A stretch of DNA of 64,000 nt from an uncultured Lachnospiraceae bacterium (GTDB lineage Bacteria; Bacillota; Clostridia; Lachnospirales; Lachnospiraceae), in contig CAJTOL010000017.1 in the NCBI GenBank assembly GCA_910577645.1, positions 1 through 64,000 on the forward strand. The letters run 5' to 3'. Below, in pieces: positions 7,064 through 16,481 of the stretch. Position numbers and translations under genes: made by a program. How positions within the stretch are numbered: the stretch's first letter is position 1; each line of letters opens with the position of its first letter. Below the pieces are notes generated by a model. That model worked only from the letters and a program-made list of their open reading frames with translations, was not told the DNA's origin and did not search any database.

Positions 7064-8923
7064 TTACTGCGCTGCAATCTTTTCGGCCAGCTCATTCAGA
7101 TACATCCACCGATCCATCCGTTCCTCCAATTTGGCCTCTTTTTGTTCTTTTTCCCCTATCAATTCCTGAAGTTTGCCATAATTGCTGGAAGCCCCTTCCA
7201 TTTTCTTTTCCAGATCCTGAATCTCTTCCTCCAAAAGAGAAATTTCTTCCTCAATACTCTCCCATTCCTTCTGCTCTTTGTAAGAAAATTTAAGCTTTCG
7301 CCCCTGGCGTCTGGTGGCTTCAGAGCTGGCTTTCATCCCGTCAGTCTCCAAATCGCCGTCTTTTCCGGCAGCCTTACTTCCTGCCCTGTCTTTCTGCCCT
7401 TCCGGTATACCGCTGTCAGAATCCCCCCTTAGCAGCCGCTGTTCCAGAGCTGCCTGATAATCCGTAAAACCGCCTTCATACTGGCGCACTTCACCGTCTC
7501 CTTCAAATGCAAAGATCCGACGTACCACCCGGTCCAGAAAATACCGATCATGGGATACTGTCACCACAATCCCCTGAAAACTGTCCAGATAGTCCTCCAG
7601 AATAGTCAGCGTCTGAATGTCCAGATCGTTGGTAGGCTCGTCCAGCAGAATCACGTTGGGGGCATCCATAAGAATCCGCAACAGATACAATCTGCGCCGC
7701 TCGCCGCCGGATAGCTTTCCAATGACCGTATACTGCATGTGGGACGGAAATAAAAACCGCTCCAGCATCTGGCTGGCGCTAATGCTTCCATCCCTGGTTT
7801 TTACATACTCCGCCACATTTTTAATATAATCAATTACCCGCAGAGTTTCGTCCATCTCCTCGTTTTCCTGGGAAAAGTATCCCATTCGGACAGTCTGCCC
7901 AATCTCAATGGTTCCGCTATCCGGCTCCACCCAGCCTGCAATCATTTTCATCAGGGTGGACTTCCCTGCCCCGTTGGGGCCAATAATCCCGATTCGGTCG
8001 TCTTTCAGGAAAATATAGGTAAAATCCTTTAGCAGAACCTTATCCCCATAAGACTTGGATAAATCACTAATCTCCACTGTAGTCCGTCCCAAACGGCTGG
8101 CAGCAGATTCCATTTCCACCCTGCCATCTGTCTCCGGGGCTTTTTGATCCCGCAGGGCTTCGTACCGCTGAATATGAGCCTTCTGCTTGGTAGACCTTGC
8201 TCTGGCTCCCCGCTGCATCCATTCCAGTTCTACCCGCAAAATAGACTGACGTTTGCGTTCACTGGCTGCCGCCATGTCCAGACGCTCTGCCTTTAACTTT
8301 AAAAATCCCTGGTAATTGGTTTGATAGCTATACAGCTTGCCCTTGTCAAGCTCCACAATCCGGTTGGTCACACTGTCCAAAAAATACCGGTCATGGGTAA
8401 TCATCAAAAGCGCGCCTTTAAATTTCTTCAGATATTCTTCCAGCCAATCCGCCATACTGCTGTCTAAATGGTTGGTGGGCTCGTCCAGGATTAAAAGCTT
8501 TGCAGTGGATAAAAGGACGCTTGCCAGGGCTACCCGTTTCTTTTGACCGCCGGACAGAGTTCCCATAAGGGCTTCCTGTTCCGTAATTCCCAGCTTATTT
8601 AACATGGATTTAGCCTGACTTTCAATATCCCAGACATGATCATGACCCTGGTTATCCTTTAAAACCGCCTGTATTACGTTATCCTTTGGATCAAATTCCG
8701 GATTCTGGGGCAGATAACGGATATCCAGCCCCCGGCTCCTGACCACAGTTCCCTGATCCGGCTCTTCCAGGCCTGCAACAATTTTCAACAAAGTAGACTT
8801 GCCCGTGCCGTTGATTCCAATAAGGCCTATCTTCTCCCCTTCGCTCACGGAAAAGGCAGTATCATCAAAAAGAAGCCTCTCTGTATATGATTTTGTCAAA
8901 TGCTCAATGGTCACTATATTCAT
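7064..8923 (-). CDS. ABC-F ATPase, Uup-type
   Basis: 619 residues with two ABC domains and no membrane segments. Walker A GINGTGKST (about 35-43) with signature LSGGQKKR in the first; GPNGAGKST with LSGGERRR in the second. The linker is rich in Arg/Lys (RGARARSTKQKA), and a charged coiled coil closes the protein (about residues 535-619), as in Uup-type ABC-F proteins. ABC-F proteins act at the ribosome or on DNA-associated processes rather than in transport. The start codon overlaps the exoA stop by four bases, so the two are translationally coupled. An antibiotic-resistance role cannot be claimed from sequence. Confidence 0.9.
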   Translation of the reverse strand: MNIVTIEHLTKSYTERLLFDDTAFSVSEGEKIGLIGINGTGKSTLLKIVAGLEEPDQGTVVRSRGLDIRYLPQNPEFDPKDNVIQAVLKDNQGHDHVWDIESQAKSMLNKLGITEQEALMGTLSGGQKKRVALASVLLSTAKLLILDEPTNHLDSSMADWLEEYLKKFKGALLMITHDRYFLDSVTNRIVELDKGKLYSYQTNYQGFLKLKAERLDMAAASERKRQSILRVELEWMQRGARARSTKQKAHIQRYEALRDQKAPETDGRVEMESAASRLGRTTVEISDLSKSYGDKVLLKDFTYIFLKDDRIGIIGPNGAGKSTLMKMIAGWVEPDSGTIEIGQTVRMGYFSQENEEMDETLRVIDYIKNVAEYVKTRDGSISASQMLERFLFPSHMQYTVIGKLSGGERRRLYLLRILMDAPNVILLDEPTNDLDIQTLTILEDYLDSFQGIVVTVSHDRYFLDRVVRRIFAFEGDGEVRQYEGGFTDYQAALEQRLLRGDSDSGIPEGQKDRAGSKAAGKDGDLETDGMKASSEATRRQGRKLKFSYKEQKEWESIEEEISLLEEEIQDLEKKMEGASSNYGKLQELIGEKEQKEAKLEERMDRWMYLNELAEKIAAQ

Positions 8924-9675
8924 CGAATCACCAGCTCTACCGGGCAGTGGTCTGACCCCATGATCTCCGTGTGGATAGATGCGCTCTCAAGCCTGTCCTC
9001 CAGCACCTTGGATACGCAAAAATAGTCGATACGCCACCCTGCATTTTTTGCTCTGGCAGAAAAACGGTAGGACCACCAGGAATAGGCTCCTTCCTGATCC
9101 GGGTAAAACCAGCGGAATGTATCCAAAAAGCCGGCGGCTAACAAACTGGTAAACTTATTTCTCTCTTCATCGGTAAATCCGGCATTTTTTCGATTGGTTT
9201 TAGGATTTTTCAGATCAATTTCTTTATGGGCAACATTTAAATCACCGCAGAAAATCACCGGCTTTTTCTCTTCCAGTTTCTTTAAATATGCTAAAAAAGC
9301 GTCCTCCCAGGCCATCCGGTAGTCCAGTCTGGCCAGGCCATCCTGAGAGTTAGGCGTGTAGCAGGTCACCACATAATAATTCTCAAATTCCGCAGTAATC
9401 ACCCTTCCCTCGTGGTCATGCTCCTCCACGCCTATGCCGTAAGCCACAGACAAAGGCTCTTCTTTTGTAAACAGGGCGGTGCCGGAATAGCCCTTCTTTT
9501 CTGCATAGTTCCAATATTGGTAATAGCCAGGCAGGTCTAAATCGATCTGGCCCTCCTGAAGCTTACTCTCCTGGATACAGAATACATCTGCATCCGCTTC
9601 TTTAAAATAATCTAAAAAGCCTTTGCCGACACATGCGCGCAGGCCGTTGACATTCCAGGAAATTAACTTTTTCAA
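8920..9675 (-). CDS. exoA: exodeoxyribonuclease III (AP endonuclease)
   Basis: 251 residues, the usual length for the ExoIII/ExoA family. Conserved blocks are SWNVNGLRA at the N terminus, QESKL (metal-binding Glu), GDLNVAH, the WSYRFSARAKNAGWRIDY block and C-terminal GSDHCPV with the catalytic Asp-His. It removes abasic sites in base excision repair. The start is TTG at 9675, placed six bases after AAAGGAG; no ATG lies nearby in frame. It heads a three-gene minus-strand operon with the ABC-F and GlgX-like genes. Confidence 0.95.
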   Translation of the reverse strand: MKKLISWNVNGLRACVGKGFLDYFKEADADVFCIQESKLQEGQIDLDLPGYYQYWNYAEKKGYSGTALFTKEEPLSVAYGIGVEEHDHEGRVITAEFENYYVVTCYTPNSQDGLARLDYRMAWEDAFLAYLKKLEEKKPVIFCGDLNVAHKEIDLKNPKTNRKNAGFTDEERNKFTSLLAAGFLDTFRWFYPDQEGAYSWWSYRFSARAKNAGWRIDYFCVSKVLEDRLESASIHTEIMGSDHCPVELVIR

Positions 9676-9753
9676 TGAGATTCTCCTTTAGGTTATAATT
9701 GATTTTAGTATAGCATTTTATGGGGAATATTGGAAGGGGATAAACTGGAAAAA

Positions 9754-9800
9754 GCGGCCCCTGTCAGAAATCTGTTTCTTTCATCCTGCCAGTACGCCGC
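9754..9800 (-). terminator. possible terminator after the second ABC-F gene
   Basis: On the minus strand GCGGC (9796-9800) and GCCGC (9754-9758) can pair over a long loop, followed by TTTTTCC. Weak: five base pairs only. The rest of the gap 9676-9879 holds the exoA ribosome site and a TATACT-like -10 on the minus strand. Confidence 0.35.
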
Positions 9801-9879
9801 ATTTTTGCTTTTTAAAGTGGAACAGACAGAGGCTTTTCTTGCCCCGCCGTCTGAATCGTCACTTTAGAATTATTAAATT

Positions 9880-11517
9880 TTAGTCGTCGTTTTCATGGCT
9901 CTCGGCTACGGTAAATACCTGTCTCTTACGAGCCATCTCATCGCTCTCTAAGTATTCGTCATAAGTAGTAATCTTGTCAACCAGCTGGCCGTTGATAATT
10001 TCCATAATCCGGTTTGCCGTAGTCTGGACAATCTGGTGGTCGCGGGATGAGAAAATCATTACACCCGAAAACTTCATCATACCATTATTTAAGGCAGTAA
10101 TAGACTCCATATCCAGATGATCCGTAGGCTCATCCAGCATCAGCACATTTGCGCCGGAAATCATCAGTTTAGACAGCATACAGCGAACCTTCTCGCCTCC
10201 GGATAATACTTTTACCTTTTTCACTCCGTCCTCGCCGGCAAACAGCATACGCCCCAAAAAGCCGCGGACATAAGTCACGTCCTTCTCCGGGGAATACTGG
10301 GTCAGCCAATCTACAATGGTGTCATCGCTGTCAAACTCAGCGCTGTTGTCTTTTGGGAAATAAGACTGAGTGGTGGTAAGTCCCCACTTGTAGCTACCCT
10401 CGTCCGGCTCCATCTCACCGGCCAAAATCTGGAAAAGTATGGTTTTGGCATGTTCGTTTGGTCCTACCAAAGCCACTTTATCATCACGGTTTAAAATAAA
10501 GGAGATATTGTCCAATACCTTTACACCGTCAATGGTCTTGCTTAAATTCTCTACCGTCAAAACCTCGTTTCCAATTTCCCGGAAGGGACGGAAATCAATG
10601 TAAGGATATTTCCGGCTGGAAGGCTTAATATCATCCAGCTCGATCTTTTCCAGGGCACGTTTTCTGGAGGTCGCCTGCTTGGACTTGGAAGCGTTGGCAG
10701 AGAATCGCTGAATAAATTCCTGCAGCTCCTTGATCTTTTCTTCCTTCTTACGGTTAGCTTCCTTCATCTGGCGGATCATCAGCTGGCTGGACTCATACCA
10801 GAAATCATAGTTTCCGGCATAAAGCTGTATCTTGCTGTAATCAATATCCGCAATCATGGTGCAGACCTTATTTAAGAAATAGCGGTCATGTGAAACCACA
10901 ATAACCGTGTTCTCAAAATTAATTAAAAATTCTTCCAGCCACGCAATCGCATCCAAATCCAGATGGTTGGTGGGCTCGTCCAGGAGCAGGATATCCGGAT
11001 TGCCAAATAATGCCTGAGCCAGCAATACCTTCACCTTCTGAGCGCCGGTTAAATCCTTCAGCAGGCAATAATGAAATTCCGGTTCAATCCCCAGACCATT
11101 TAACAGGTTGGCGGCATCGGATTCTGCCTCCCATCCGTTCATGGTGGCAAACTCTCCCTCCAGTTCGGCGGCTTTAATACCGTCTTCGTCGGAAAAGTCC
11201 TCCTTCATGTAGATGGCTTCCTTTTCCTTCATAATCTCATACAGTCTGGCATTTCCCATGATAACCGCGTCCAGTACCTGGAACTCATCATATTTAAAAT
11301 GATCCTGCTGCAGGAAGGACAGACGCTGTCCCTGGGTAATAATAACGTCTCCGCTGGTAGGCTCCAGCTGACCGGATAAAATCTTTAAAAAAGTAGATTT
11401 CCCGGCGCCGTTAGCGCCAATAACGCCGTAGCAGTTGCCCTCGGTAAACTTGATATTAACATCCTCAAATAATGCTTTTTTTCCAAGGCGTAAAGTAATG
11501 TTGCTTGTACTGATCAT
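9880..11517 (-). CDS. ABC-F ATPase, YbiT-type
   Basis: 545 residues with two ABC domains. The first has GANGAGKST and the degenerate signature LTGAQKVKV; the second has a changed Walker A, GPNEHAKTI instead of GPNGAGKS/T, and the signature LSGGEKVRC. Walker B with DEPTNHLD and DEPTDHLD are both present, and a basic linker (QATSRKRALEKIELDD) joins the domains. The divergent Walker A in the second domain and the length are typical of YbiT-type ABC-F. Probable ribosome-associated translation factor. It is a single gene followed by its own terminator. Confidence 0.9.
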   Translation of the reverse strand: MISTSNITLRLGKKALFEDVNIKFTEGNCYGVIGANGAGKSTFLKILSGQLEPTSGDVIITQGQRLSFLQQDHFKYDEFQVLDAVIMGNARLYEIMKEKEAIYMKEDFSDEDGIKAAELEGEFATMNGWEAESDAANLLNGLGIEPEFHYCLLKDLTGAQKVKVLLAQALFGNPDILLLDEPTNHLDLDAIAWLEEFLINFENTVIVVSHDRYFLNKVCTMIADIDYSKIQLYAGNYDFWYESSQLMIRQMKEANRKKEEKIKELQEFIQRFSANASKSKQATSRKRALEKIELDDIKPSSRKYPYIDFRPFREIGNEVLTVENLSKTIDGVKVLDNISFILNRDDKVALVGPNEHAKTILFQILAGEMEPDEGSYKWGLTTTQSYFPKDNSAEFDSDDTIVDWLTQYSPEKDVTYVRGFLGRMLFAGEDGVKKVKVLSGGEKVRCMLSKLMISGANVLMLDEPTDHLDMESITALNNGMMKFSGVMIFSSRDHQIVQTTANRIMEIINGQLVDKITTYDEYLESDEMARKRQVFTVAESHENDD

Positions 11518-11570
11518 ACTGATACCCTTTCTAAAAATAACTCGGCGCGCTGCGCGCCTTTTGCCCCATC

Positions 11571-11595
11571 AAAAGAGGGGTCATTCTGGCCCCTC
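11571..11595 (-). terminator. terminator after the nitroreductase gene
   Basis: On the minus strand GAGGGG (11590-11595) and CCCCTC (11575-11580) form a stem followed by TTTTG. A near-perfect GC palindrome (GGCGCGC-T-GCGCGCC) lies just below it, between this stem and the ABC-F start. Confidence 0.55.
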
Positions 11596-11666
11596 TCGAT
11601 TTATTCCTATTTCCAGTTCAGTTATACCCGAAAATCCTGATATTTGCAAGGTTTTTTGTAAAATTT

Positions 11667-12458
11667 CTAAAGCTTTCTTCCATCCCAGTCCTTCAGCGCC
11701 ACCCGAACTGACCGGGCCATCTCCTTACTAAAGGCCGCTCCGGTTTTCCGGGCGTAAAACATCTGGGCAAAATTCGTTGCCCCATAGTGATTGTCAGGGC
11801 GGTATCCCTTGTTTTCCCTGGCATACATCTCTTCGTATTCTCTGTCCGTAAGCTGTCGGTACTTCTCTTCAAATACCACAAATTTTGGATCAAACCGCTC
11901 CTGGAATACCCGCTTGTGATCTGGCTTATAATGTCCCAGACACAAAAGGGCAATAGGGAACACGTATTCAGGCAGTCCGAAAAGTTCCTGGTGATACTCA
12001 TAGTTTTCCACAATATCGCCGATATAACAGGAACCTATCCCCAAAGATTCCGCCGCAATCACCGCATTTTGTGCAGCAATCATAGTATCCTCACAGGCCA
12101 AAAACAGATCGGATTCCTGAGGCGCTTCAAAGCAGTAGCCCTGATCCGCGTGTGCGTTGCAGAACTCTTTTACGCCGTTTTTCTGATAATAATCAAACCA
12201 TTTATGTTGATCTGCCGCAAACAGCAAAAGCACCGGCGCCTTGGCAATAAATGGCTGATTATCACAGCTTTTCGCTAACTTTTCCTTTGTCTCCTGGCTG
12301 CGGATTACAATAATGGAATACAGCATTTGATTCCCTGCTGTAGGCGCACGCATGGCGGCCTCCAGAATAGCCTGAAGTTCTTCCTCCGTCACCGGACGGT
12401 TGTCATAGGTACGCAGGGATACTCTGTTTTTTATAGTATCCAATACCGGATTGGTCAT
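11667..12458 (-). CDS. nitroreductase-family NAD(P)H:flavin oxidoreductase
   Basis: 263 residues. The N-terminal block RVSLRTYDNRPVTEEEL with RAPTAGNQM is the FMN-binding start of the nitroreductase fold, and a central AQNAVIAAESLGIGSCYIGDI matches the second FMN segment. Enzymes of this kind use FMN and NAD(P)H to reduce nitro-aromatics, quinones or flavins. Length and the C-terminal extension (YREYEEMYARENKGY-like stretch) resemble NfsA/FRP-type members. ATG follows GGGGAGG. It appears monocistronic. The true substrate cannot be read from sequence. Confidence 0.88.
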   Translation of the reverse strand: MTNPVLDTIKNRVSLRTYDNRPVTEEELQAILEAAMRAPTAGNQMLYSIIVIRSQETKEKLAKSCDNQPFIAKAPVLLLFAADQHKWFDYYQKNGVKEFCNAHADQGYCFEAPQESDLFLACEDTMIAAQNAVIAAESLGIGSCYIGDIVENYEYHQELFGLPEYVFPIALLCLGHYKPDHKRVFQERFDPKFVVFEEKYRQLTDREYEEMYARENKGYRPDNHYGATNFAQMFYARKTGAAFSKEMARSVRVALKDWDGRKL

Positions 12459-12525
12459 AGCAAATTCCTCCCCTTAAGCTTGTGTTTACAGGGTAACACA
12501 ACAAGGGAGGAATTTCCAGTGCATT

Positions 12526-13917
12526 TTATCTTTTTGCCAGTATCCACTCTAAATCCGCATAAAACGGATGGAAAATCCCACATAAATCAGAGGTAGGCAG
12601 AACCTCATCTTTAATATTGATCCCCAGAATTTCCCGCATAAACCGCTGGCGCTCCAACATTCTTTCATAAGAATCAGGAGCCAGTTCCCTGATTTTCTCC
12701 CGGGTCTTTTCATCCGCCAATATCACCCCGTCTTCCACATGTACGCCAATCCCCAGGGCATAGGACGGGCGGGCTGTAAAATCACATTGAATTAGCATCC
12801 CTGATTTTAATTTGGCTGTTCCCTTTTCCACAAAGGGACTGTTGATCCACTCTTCACTGTGGATAAGATGCCCCGGATTTAAAGTAATACCAAATTCTTT
12901 ATAGCTTCCAATCACCTCTTTTACGTTTTGGTAAACCGTTCCTCCGGACACCCCAATCCCCAGGGATTCAAACCATACAGCCACTGCTTTAAAGTAAGTA
13001 TCATACAATTTTTTCACAGGCTCCCGGTACTCCTGGGCCAAATCTTCAAATCCTCCTGCATATATGCCAACCCGGTGAATCTGTGCATAGCGGTATCCCA
13101 TTCCAAAGGCTATGGGCTGCCCCCTTTTTAAAGTTCTATGATAATCCGGGCTTAAAATCCCCTTTCCGTAAAAACAGATATTGGGGTATGTAGGACAAGG
13201 CTCACCGTCAATATTAAACAGCTGAGAAGCTTCTATTTCTGTCATTCCTTCTTTTAGATTTTTCACAAAATCCCAGGTTTTTCTGCTGGCTTTTGTAGCG
13301 GCAATTTCAGATAAAATTAAGGTTTTAACATCTTGGATGGTACGCAGGCCTTTGTCTGCATCCATCATCAGCCAGTTGGCATTTTCCAGATTAGCCGTAA
13401 GACTTTCGATTGCTTTCACAATGTAGGAAGGCACTTCATAGGTATGTCTGTAATCTTCAAATTCTTTTTCTGAAAAGCTCTTCCATCCTAAAAGCCCCAC
13501 ACAGGACTCTTTTGAAATGCCGTATGCAGCCAGTATTTCCGGCAAAGCTCTGGAATCTCCTCTTGGCTGCCCCATAGGGCTTAAGGATTGAAATAATATC
13601 TTTTTGTGCTCAATTACAACGCTCTGAGCCTGCCCCATACCTTCATTTCCCAAGATCAGCCAGGGAATCTCCCCCTTCTTTAAAAGCAGGATACACTCCT
13701 CATACCTGGGATCATAACCGGTTACATATTCTAAGTTGGAAAAATGCTCCTTGTCCGCATAAATTACCAAATGGGAATATTGGGAAGCCGCATCTAGCAG
13801 CTCCCCAATTCTTTTCTGGTAATCTTCCTTTGTAATAACCGGAGCATTCTCATAGGACAGCGGGCTGTTTTCATTCATAATTCCCACATGCCGGATATAA
13901 GTAATGTTCTCGTTCAT
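12526..13917 (-). CDS. M24 (creatinase/aminopeptidase P-like) protein with degenerate metal site
   Basis: 463 residues from the ATG with GGGAGAA upstream; a longer frame would run into the aldolase gene. An N-terminal creatinase-like domain (about 1-170) and a C-terminal pita-bread fold are recognisable from GHLIHSEEWINSPF and GVHVEDGVIL. The five metal ligands of M24 peptidases (D, D, H, E, E) read here as Gly, His, His, Asp, Glu: IAFGMGYRYAQIHR replaces the usual D...D block and MLIQCDF replaces the EP block. Creatinase shows that M24 folds can act without metal, so a non-peptidase role in the catabolic cluster is likely. It sits five bases after the aldolase-VOC stop, in one operon. Confidence 0.72.
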   Translation of the reverse strand: MNENITYIRHVGIMNENSPLSYENAPVITKEDYQKRIGELLDAASQYSHLVIYADKEHFSNLEYVTGYDPRYEECILLLKKGEIPWLILGNEGMGQAQSVVIEHKKILFQSLSPMGQPRGDSRALPEILAAYGISKESCVGLLGWKSFSEKEFEDYRHTYEVPSYIVKAIESLTANLENANWLMMDADKGLRTIQDVKTLILSEIAATKASRKTWDFVKNLKEGMTEIEASQLFNIDGEPCPTYPNICFYGKGILSPDYHRTLKRGQPIAFGMGYRYAQIHRVGIYAGGFEDLAQEYREPVKKLYDTYFKAVAVWFESLGIGVSGGTVYQNVKEVIGSYKEFGITLNPGHLIHSEEWINSPFVEKGTAKLKSGMLIQCDFTARPSYALGIGVHVEDGVILADEKTREKIRELAPDSYERMLERQRFMREILGINIKDEVLPTSDLCGIFHPFYADLEWILAKR

Positions 13918-13921
13918 ACAA

Positions 13922-14974
13922 TTATTCTCCCATTGCTTCCCGTTCTTCAATCTCGGCAGGCGCGTAAGCCTTAACTTCTTCTCTGTGCTCCCACTTGCCC
14001 GGATTATGGTCATTTCGCTCTTCAATATGAATCGCAAAGCCTGCCAGGAAATCTTTTAAATAAATTACATACATCTTTCCGTTATAAGGCTTTACACTAT
14101 CATAGTTAAACTCGATTCCCTTTTTCTCCAAATAGAAGATTGCTCTCTCCAAGTTATCTGTAAAGTAACCCAGATGGCCATGAGGCCCCCTTACTTTAAA
14201 GGGCTGCTTTGTGATCTCTACCTCATGTCCTACATAGGAAGAGCTTCTGGTATTTCCCAGTATTAAATCAAAGGTGTCTGCCAGACGGAAAATATTTTCA
14301 TATCCTTCCCGGCAGGTATCACAGTTAATGCCCACATGGGCAAAACTGAAGTTTAACACTGTAAATACTGCATCCCTGGCCAGTTTACGAATCTCGTCAT
14401 ATGCTCCGGCATTTAAAAGATCCGACGGGACAATCCAGGTTCCGCCGCATGCCAATACATTCGGATTCAGCAGATATTGACGCAGATTGGAAGGCTTTAC
14501 TCCACCGGTAGGCATAAATTTCATTCCTTTAAATACAGATGCCATGGAATTAAGATAAGCTACTCCTCCTGCCGCCTCAGCCGGGAAAAACTTAACTGCT
14601 TTTAAACCGTGGGAAGCTGCCATCTGAACCTCTGTGGGAGTTGCACATCCCGGCATTACACAAATATCATTTTCCACACAGTAAGACACAACCTCCTCTA
14701 CATAGCAGGGAGAGACGATAAAGTCTGCCCCGGCTTCTACAGCCTTTTTTGCCTGCTCTACTGTGGTTACCGTGCCGGCGCCCAGCAGCATGTCCGGATA
14801 ATTCTTCCGGATAACCTCGATGGCCTCTGCCGCACACTCTGTGCGGAAGGTGATTTCTGCTGCTTCCAGTTCCCCGTCACATAGCGCTTTGGCCAGCGGA
14901 AGGGCCTGATCTGCTTTTTCGATTTTTACTACGGGGATAACGCCGTAGTTTTCAATTCTCTTTAAAATGTCCAT
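13922..14974 (-). CDS. KDPG/KHG aldolase fused to a VOC (glyoxalase-like) domain
   Basis: 350 residues from ATG preceded by AAGAAGGAG. Residues about 1-205 are a class I KDPG/KHG aldolase, with AAEITFRTE (active-site Glu), LLGAGTVTT and the Schiff-base Lys in LKAVKFFPAEA. Residues about 212-345 form a VOC domain (FAHVGINCD, GPHGHLGYFTDNLERAIFYLEKKG, AIHIEER). Aldolases of this family split 2-keto-3-deoxy-6-phosphogluconate or 4-hydroxy-2-oxoglutarate into pyruvate plus an aldehyde. The VOC part may channel or modify a product. It is the first gene of a two-gene operon with the M24 protein and divergent from the flavin reductase. Confidence 0.88.
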   Translation of the reverse strand: MDILKRIENYGVIPVVKIEKADQALPLAKALCDGELEAAEITFRTECAAEAIEVIRKNYPDMLLGAGTVTTVEQAKKAVEAGADFIVSPCYVEEVVSYCVENDICVMPGCATPTEVQMAASHGLKAVKFFPAEAAGGVAYLNSMASVFKGMKFMPTGGVKPSNLRQYLLNPNVLACGGTWIVPSDLLNAGAYDEIRKLARDAVFTVLNFSFAHVGINCDTCREGYENIFRLADTFDLILGNTRSSSYVGHEVEITKQPFKVRGPHGHLGYFTDNLERAIFYLEKKGIEFNYDSVKPYNGKMYVIYLKDFLAGFAIHIEERNDHNPGKWEHREEVKAYAPAEIEEREAMGE

Positions 14975-15052
14975 GATTTTCTCCTTCTTGCCCTGCTTTT
15001 GGGGCATGCGGTCACACCCGCAAAATATTCTTTCTTTTTAAAATCCGTTATC

Positions 15053-15080
15053 TTGTTTTTTCTTTAATTTTCGTTATAAT
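15053..15080 (+). promoter_or_regulatory. promoter of the flavin reductase gene
   Basis: TTGTTT (15053-15058), a 16-base spacer and TATAAT (15075-15080), with AGGAGG further down before ATG 15119. Confidence 0.6.
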
Positions 15081-15118
15081 AAAAGTATCATTTCACAACT
15101 ATTAGGAGGACGATTAAT

Positions 15119-15673
15119 ATGTCAGAAATTCATTGGAAGGAATCATCTCCCGCCCTGCTGCCAGAGCATTTTAATGAAAATCTGGTCAAAAACTGGCTGT
15201 TAGTAACTGCTGGTTCTCCCGATTCTTTGGGAACCATGACCGTTAACTGGGGCGGATCCGGTTTTATCTGGAAACAGCATGTAGTCTTTCTTGTTATCCG
15301 GGAATCCCGGAATACCCTGCGTTTTCTAAAGGAACATCCGGATTTCAGCCTTACTATGTTCGATCCGTCCTATCAGGAAAAACTAACCTTTTGCGGCCGA
15401 AACTCCGGCCGGGATGTAGATAAAGTCTCTGCCTGCGGGTTTACCCCCTGTTTTTACGGCGATTCTCAGGTTCCCCTGTTTGAGGAGGCCCATACCGCTA
15501 TTATCTGCCGCCAGATCTACCGCGGATTGATGGAAGAGTCCGATTTTATCGGCGGCGCCCAGACTCCTTTATGGCAAACCTGGTATAACACAGGCGCTCA
15601 TACCGGAGACCGGCACCACCTTATTATCGCTTCAGTAGAGAAAGTTTTAACCAACATCCAGTCTGGTAATTAG
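15119..15673 (+). CDS. flavin reductase-like FMN-binding protein
   Basis: 184 residues, ATG after TTAGGAGGAC. The fold markers of the flavin-reductase/flavoredoxin family are present: NWLLVTAGSPDSLGTMTVNWGG, then VVFLVIRESRNTLRFLKEHPDF. It probably binds FMN and passes electrons. The neighbours are catabolic genes transcribed the other way, so it may share their control, but nothing shows it. The specific partner is unknown. Confidence 0.8.
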   Translation: MSEIHWKESSPALLPEHFNENLVKNWLLVTAGSPDSLGTMTVNWGGSGFIWKQHVVFLVIRESRNTLRFLKEHPDFSLTMFDPSYQEKLTFCGRNSGRDVDKVSACGFTPCFYGDSQVPLFEEAHTAIICRQIYRGLMEESDFIGGAQTPLWQTWYNTGAHTGDRHHLIIASVEKVLTNIQSGN

Positions 15674-15708
15674 ACGGCCCCGGCACAGTGGTTTCCTGTA
15701 CCTTGTGG

Positions 15709-16467
15709 TTAGCGGCTTAAGTATCCTCCATCTACCGGGATAATCGCCCCGTTGAGATAATCAGACGCGCTGGAAGCCAAAAATACAACCGGGCCTTTCA
15801 TATCTTCCGGAGTTCCCCATCTTCCGGAGGGAATTCTCTTTTCAATCTCACTGCTTCGGCCCTCGTCATTTATAAGGGCGGTATTCATAACCGTAGCCAT
15901 ATAACCGGGGGCCAGGGCATTTACATTAATATTTTTTCCCGCCCACTCATTGGCAAATGCTTTGGTAATCTGAGCCACGCCTCCTTTGCTGGCTGCATAC
16001 GCCGGAACCGTGTAGCCTCCGAAGTAGCTAAGCATAGACGCGATATTAATAATTTTTCCGCCGCCGTTTTTCAGGTAATGACAGGCAGCCAGCTGACAAA
16101 GGCGGAATACTGCTGTCAGATTAATATTCATTACAAATTCCCAGTCTTCCAGCGGGAATTCTTCGCTTTTATGGCGTCTTTGTACCCCGGCTGCATTTAC
16201 AATAATATCCAGCCCGCCCATTGCTTCCACACCGGTATGAAACGCTTTTTCCAGCATTTCCATATTGCCTAAATCTGCAATTACGTCATGGCACTTAAAG
16301 CCCCTGTTCCGAAATTCTCTTGCTGTTTCCGTGGCTTTGGGAGAAATATCAATGATACATACCTCTGCCCCCTGCTCCATCAGGCCTTCTGCCATTCCAT
16401 AAGCCAGCCCCTGGGCGCCGCCGGTTACAATGGCCTTTTTTCCCGTAATATCAAATAATGTACTCAT
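15709..16467 (-). CDS. SDR oxidoreductase, gluconate 5-/KduD-like dehydrogenase
   Basis: 252 residues from ATG with AGGGAGGAAAG; the six extra residues from an upstream TTG are unlikely. It is a classical short-chain dehydrogenase: NAD(P)-binding GGAQGLAYGMAEG, NAAGVQRR, catalytic Ser-Tyr-Lys in NIASMLSYFGG and YAASKGG, and C-terminal PVDGGYLSR. The closest general type is 2-deoxy-gluconate/KduD or gluconate 5-dehydrogenase, which oxidise sugar-acid hydroxyls. Last gene of the minus-strand run that starts with the AroQ-like gene and includes the TRAP transporter. Confidence 0.88.
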   Translation of the reverse strand: MSTLFDITGKKAIVTGGAQGLAYGMAEGLMEQGAEVCIIDISPKATETAREFRNRGFKCHDVIADLGNMEMLEKAFHTGVEAMGGLDIIVNAAGVQRRHKSEEFPLEDWEFVMNINLTAVFRLCQLAACHYLKNGGGKIINIASMLSYFGGYTVPAYAASKGGVAQITKAFANEWAGKNINVNALAPGYMATVMNTALINDEGRSSEIEKRIPSGRWGTPEDMKGPVVFLASSASDYLNGAIIPVDGGYLSR

Positions 16468-16481
16468 TCTTTCCTCCCTAA

